Positions 62,110 through 64,000 of a stretch of DNA of 64,000 nucleotides are shown piece after piece. The notes beneath the pieces were generated by a model, which had not been told where the DNA came from, ran no database searches, and saw nothing but the letters and a program-made list of their open reading frames with translations. The stretch is from NCBI RefSeq assembly GCF_014196535.1, contig NZ_JACIDU010000016.1, positions 62,001 through 126,000 of the forward strand, written 5' to 3'. The DNA is from Allorhizobium borbori (GTDB taxonomy: Bacteria > Pseudomonadota > Alphaproteobacteria > Rhizobiales > Rhizobiaceae). Positions within the stretch are counted from its first letter, which is position 1. Each line of letters opens with the position of its first letter. The position numbers were made by a program, and so were the translations under genes.

Positions 62110-63549
62110 TCAGGCGGCGCCCACCGGGCGGGGCTGTAGCGGCGGTTGCACCTCCTCCGGCATGGGGCAAACGTAAGGCGTCTTTTCCGTGCGGGCGAGA
62201 AAGTCCTTTTTGGCGCGGGCGAGCAGCGTTTCATCGCAGATCACATCGACGGCGGTTGCCGCCATGATCTTGGCCGCATGGACCATGCCCTTGTGGGCGG
62301 CGGGCGTCTTGCCCTGGGCGGTGACCTGCCAGGAGTGGCCGGGCGTGCCAATGGCCTGACAGGCAACCAGTGCCTGAACCAGCGGCACTTTCCAGCTCAC
62401 ATCGCCCACATCCGTGGAACCGATCATGGGTTCGCCCTTCAGGAAGCGCGGCACGACGGTATCGCAGAGCGGCCTGTTCTCCTCCACCGGCAGGCCGACG
62501 CTGCGGTAATCGCTTTCGATATCGCCTGCCGTCAGCGTCGCCTGGATCTCTGCGGCAAACGCCCGGTCGGTGGCATCGAAGGGCACGCCGCCCAGGCGTT
62601 CGAAGGCGGCCGCCATCGCATCTTCCAGCGGCGTATTGGCCAGGAGATTGGACACGGCGGAAACGATCTTCGCTTCCACCCGCGTCTCGGTCATCAGCGC
62701 GGCACCCTCGGCAATCTTCTTCACCCGCTCGATCAGCGTCAAAAGGCCGGGCAGTTCCTTCGCGCGCACGAGATAGCGCACGGTTGCCTTGGCCTGCACC
62801 ACGTTCGGAGCCACGCCGCCGGCATCGAGAATGGCGTAGTGAACCCGTGCATCCGCCGGCATGTGCTCGCGCATGTAGTTGGCGCCGACATTCATGAGTT
62901 CGATGGCGTCGAGCGCCGAACGGCCGAGATGGGGGGCGGCCGAAGCATGGGAGGCGCGGCCGTGAAAGGTGAAATCGATGCGCATATTGGCGAGCGACAA
63001 GGGCTCCCAGACGCGGGTGAAGGTATCGGGATGCCAAGTGATCGCGGCATCGACATCATCGAAGGCGCCGGCGCGCACCATGAAGGATTTCGCTGCGCCG
63101 CCTTCTTCGGCCGGGCAACCGTAATAGCGCACGCGACCCTTGCGGCCCGTGGCCGCCAGCCAGTCCTTGAGCGCCGTGGCGGCCAGAAGGGCGGCGGAAC
63201 CGAGCAGGTTGTGGCCGCAGCCATGGCCGTTTCCATTGCCGGGCAGGGGACGCGGTTCGGCAATGCCGGCTTCCTGCGAAAGGCCGGGCAGGGCGTCGAA
63301 CTCGCCGAGAATGGCGATCACCGGCCCGCCGTCGCCGGCCTCACCCATCACCGCCGTCGGCAGGCCGGCGAGGTTCTCCGTCACCCGGAAGCCCTGTTCA
63401 TGCAGCATGCGGGTATGTTCGGCCACCGACCTGTATTCGCCGTAGCACAGTTCCGGTGTGGCCCAGACCCGGTCGGCCAGTTCGGCAAAAGCTTGCTTTT
63501 TGGCATCGGCATAGGCCCAGATCGGATCGCTATTGGTGAGGTTGGTCAT
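62110..63549 (-). CDS. M20-family amidohydrolase, AbgB-like (second copy)
   Basis: A 479-residue metallopeptidase almost superimposable on the one at 40146: NGHGCGHNLLGSAALLAATA, CPAEEGGAAKSFMVRAGAFD, GRASHASAAPHLGRSALDAI and STDVGDVSWKVPLVQA are shared with few changes. The metal ligands are intact. It ends 8 bases from the diguanylate cyclase stop and the two are convergent. No transporter or AbgA partner is adjacent. A recent duplication within this replicon would explain the similarity. Confidence 0.88.
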   Translation of the reverse strand: MTNLTNSDPIWAYADAKKQAFAELADRVWATPELCYGEYRSVAEHTRMLHEQGFRVTENLAGLPTAVMGEAGDGGPVIAILGEFDALPGLSQEAGIAEPRPLPGNGNGHGCGHNLLGSAALLAATALKDWLAATGRKGRVRYYGCPAEEGGAAKSFMVRAGAFDDVDAAITWHPDTFTRVWEPLSLANMRIDFTFHGRASHASAAPHLGRSALDAIELMNVGANYMREHMPADARVHYAILDAGGVAPNVVQAKATVRYLVRAKELPGLLTLIERVKKIAEGAALMTETRVEAKIVSAVSNLLANTPLEDAMAAAFERLGGVPFDATDRAFAAEIQATLTAGDIESDYRSVGLPVEENRPLCDTVVPRFLKGEPMIGSTDVGDVSWKVPLVQALVACQAIGTPGHSWQVTAQGKTPAAHKGMVHAAKIMAATAVDVICDETLLARAKKDFLARTEKTPYVCPMPEEVQPPLQPRPVGAA

Positions 63550-63627
63550 GGCGGCGGGGTTCCCGTTTGTCTTTCGACGCCATGTGACACCAATTTGTCC
63601 GGACCATCAACGACTAAAGTGATGGAG

Positions 63628-64000
63628 TCACCGGAGACTGCGGGCGGAAAAGGCAGCGGGATCGAGACCCGCGGCCTTGGCGCGCGCCCGCACGATGAAC
63701 GTGACCGATTGCGGCGTGAGCCCCAGCCGCCCCGGCTTGCCCCAGCGGTCCACGGGGCAAAACAGCGGGCCATCGCCAAGCTTGGCCCGCTTTCGCCAGT
63801 GGCTCAGGGCGGCGAAAACCGGTGCAGGCAGGGGCAGGGCGGCGGCACCTTTGCCCTCATCGCATCGCAGGCGTGGCTTCTTGCCGCCGGATAGATGCTC
63901 CACCCGAAGGGCGGCGATCTGCGCGGGGCGAAGATCGAGCGAAAAGGCGGTCATGAGCAGCGCCCGGTCCCGGCAATCCGTGAGGCTGTCGTTATCGCAG
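63628..64000 (-). pseudogene. Truncated tyrosine recombinase/integrase, runs off the window
   Basis: Reading leftward from the window edge, DSLTDCRDRALLMTAFSLDL and RPAQIAALRVEHL match the start of an integrase catalytic domain (first catalytic Arg region, RPAQIAAL), then GKGAAALPLPAPVFAALSHW. The frame ends at TGA 63628-63630 right after FSARSLR, where HxLR should be; His is replaced and the last ~70 residues with the second His/Trp and the nucleophile Tyr are missing. So it is probably inactive. Its N-terminus lies beyond the window. Confidence 0.65.

Overview
The window looks like part of a secondary replicon (chromid or second chromosome) of an alphaproteobacterium in the Rhizobiales, most likely Rhizobiaceae (Agrobacterium/Rhizobium-like). 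The main reasons are a complete repA-repB-repC cassette with two GTTGACAGCTGTCAAC partition palindromes and a counter-transcribed RNA, a BA14K-type secreted protein, and high-GC coding sequence with many periplasmic-binding-protein ABC, LysR, GntR and LacI genes. I cannot name the species from sequence alone.

Layout. 1-3.6 kb: two GT39/ArnT-type glycosyltransferases (the first cut by the window edge) and a PAP2-type membrane phosphatase. 3.7-4.4 kb: remnants of a dead sugar-uptake locus (solute-binding protein and LacI fragments, both frameshifted). 4.5-12.8 kb: a leftward catabolic operon (two class III CoA-transferases, acyl-CoA dehydrogenase, an active/inactive MaoC pair, a DHDPS-type lyase, a small dimeric barrel protein and a polar amino-acid-type ABC transporter) with a divergent LysR regulator. 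14-16.2 kb: TadE/TadG pilus pseudopilin-like proteins, then an AT-rich gap. 16.8-21 kb: a MHYT-GGDEF-EAL protein and a soluble PAS-PAS chemoreceptor.

21-35.4 kb is the most interesting part. It holds an AcoR/AcxR-type sigma-54 activator, a rightward operon (CobW-type GTPase, a short divergent RpoN paralogue, 3-oxoacid CoA-transferase A and B) and a convergent leftward operon of five genes whose order and sizes match the five-subunit acetophenone carboxylase (Apc1-5) rather than three-subunit acetone carboxylase or plain hydantoinase. Both operons carry upstream a near-identical -24/-12 element (13 of 17 bases shared) and a near-identical 19-base palindrome (18 of 19 shared). My reading is a self-contained ketone-carboxylation module: carboxylase makes a 3-oxoacid, the CoA-transferase activates it for thiolysis, CobW supplies metal, and a dedicated sigma-54 plus activator switch on both operons. 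The substrate (acetone, butanone or an aryl ketone) is inferred, not shown.

35.6-49.6 kb: NhaA antiporter, gamma-glutamyltransferase, TauE/SafE permease, GntR regulator, AbgB-like M20 hydrolase, a TDT/SLAC1 channel with a LysR regulator, an XRE regulator, a second GntR regulator, and a leftward UPF0303 / Gfo-Idh-MocA / ROK kinase group with a divergent LacI regulator. 49.7-57.7 kb: a soluble FtsK translocase, a proline-rich BA14K protein, parS sites and repABC. 57.8-64 kb: M20 carboxypeptidase, Tim44-domain protein, a membrane diguanylate cyclase, a second AbgB-like hydrolase, and a decayed tyrosine recombinase running off the right end. I saw no tRNA, rRNA, CRISPR array or intact insertion sequence.
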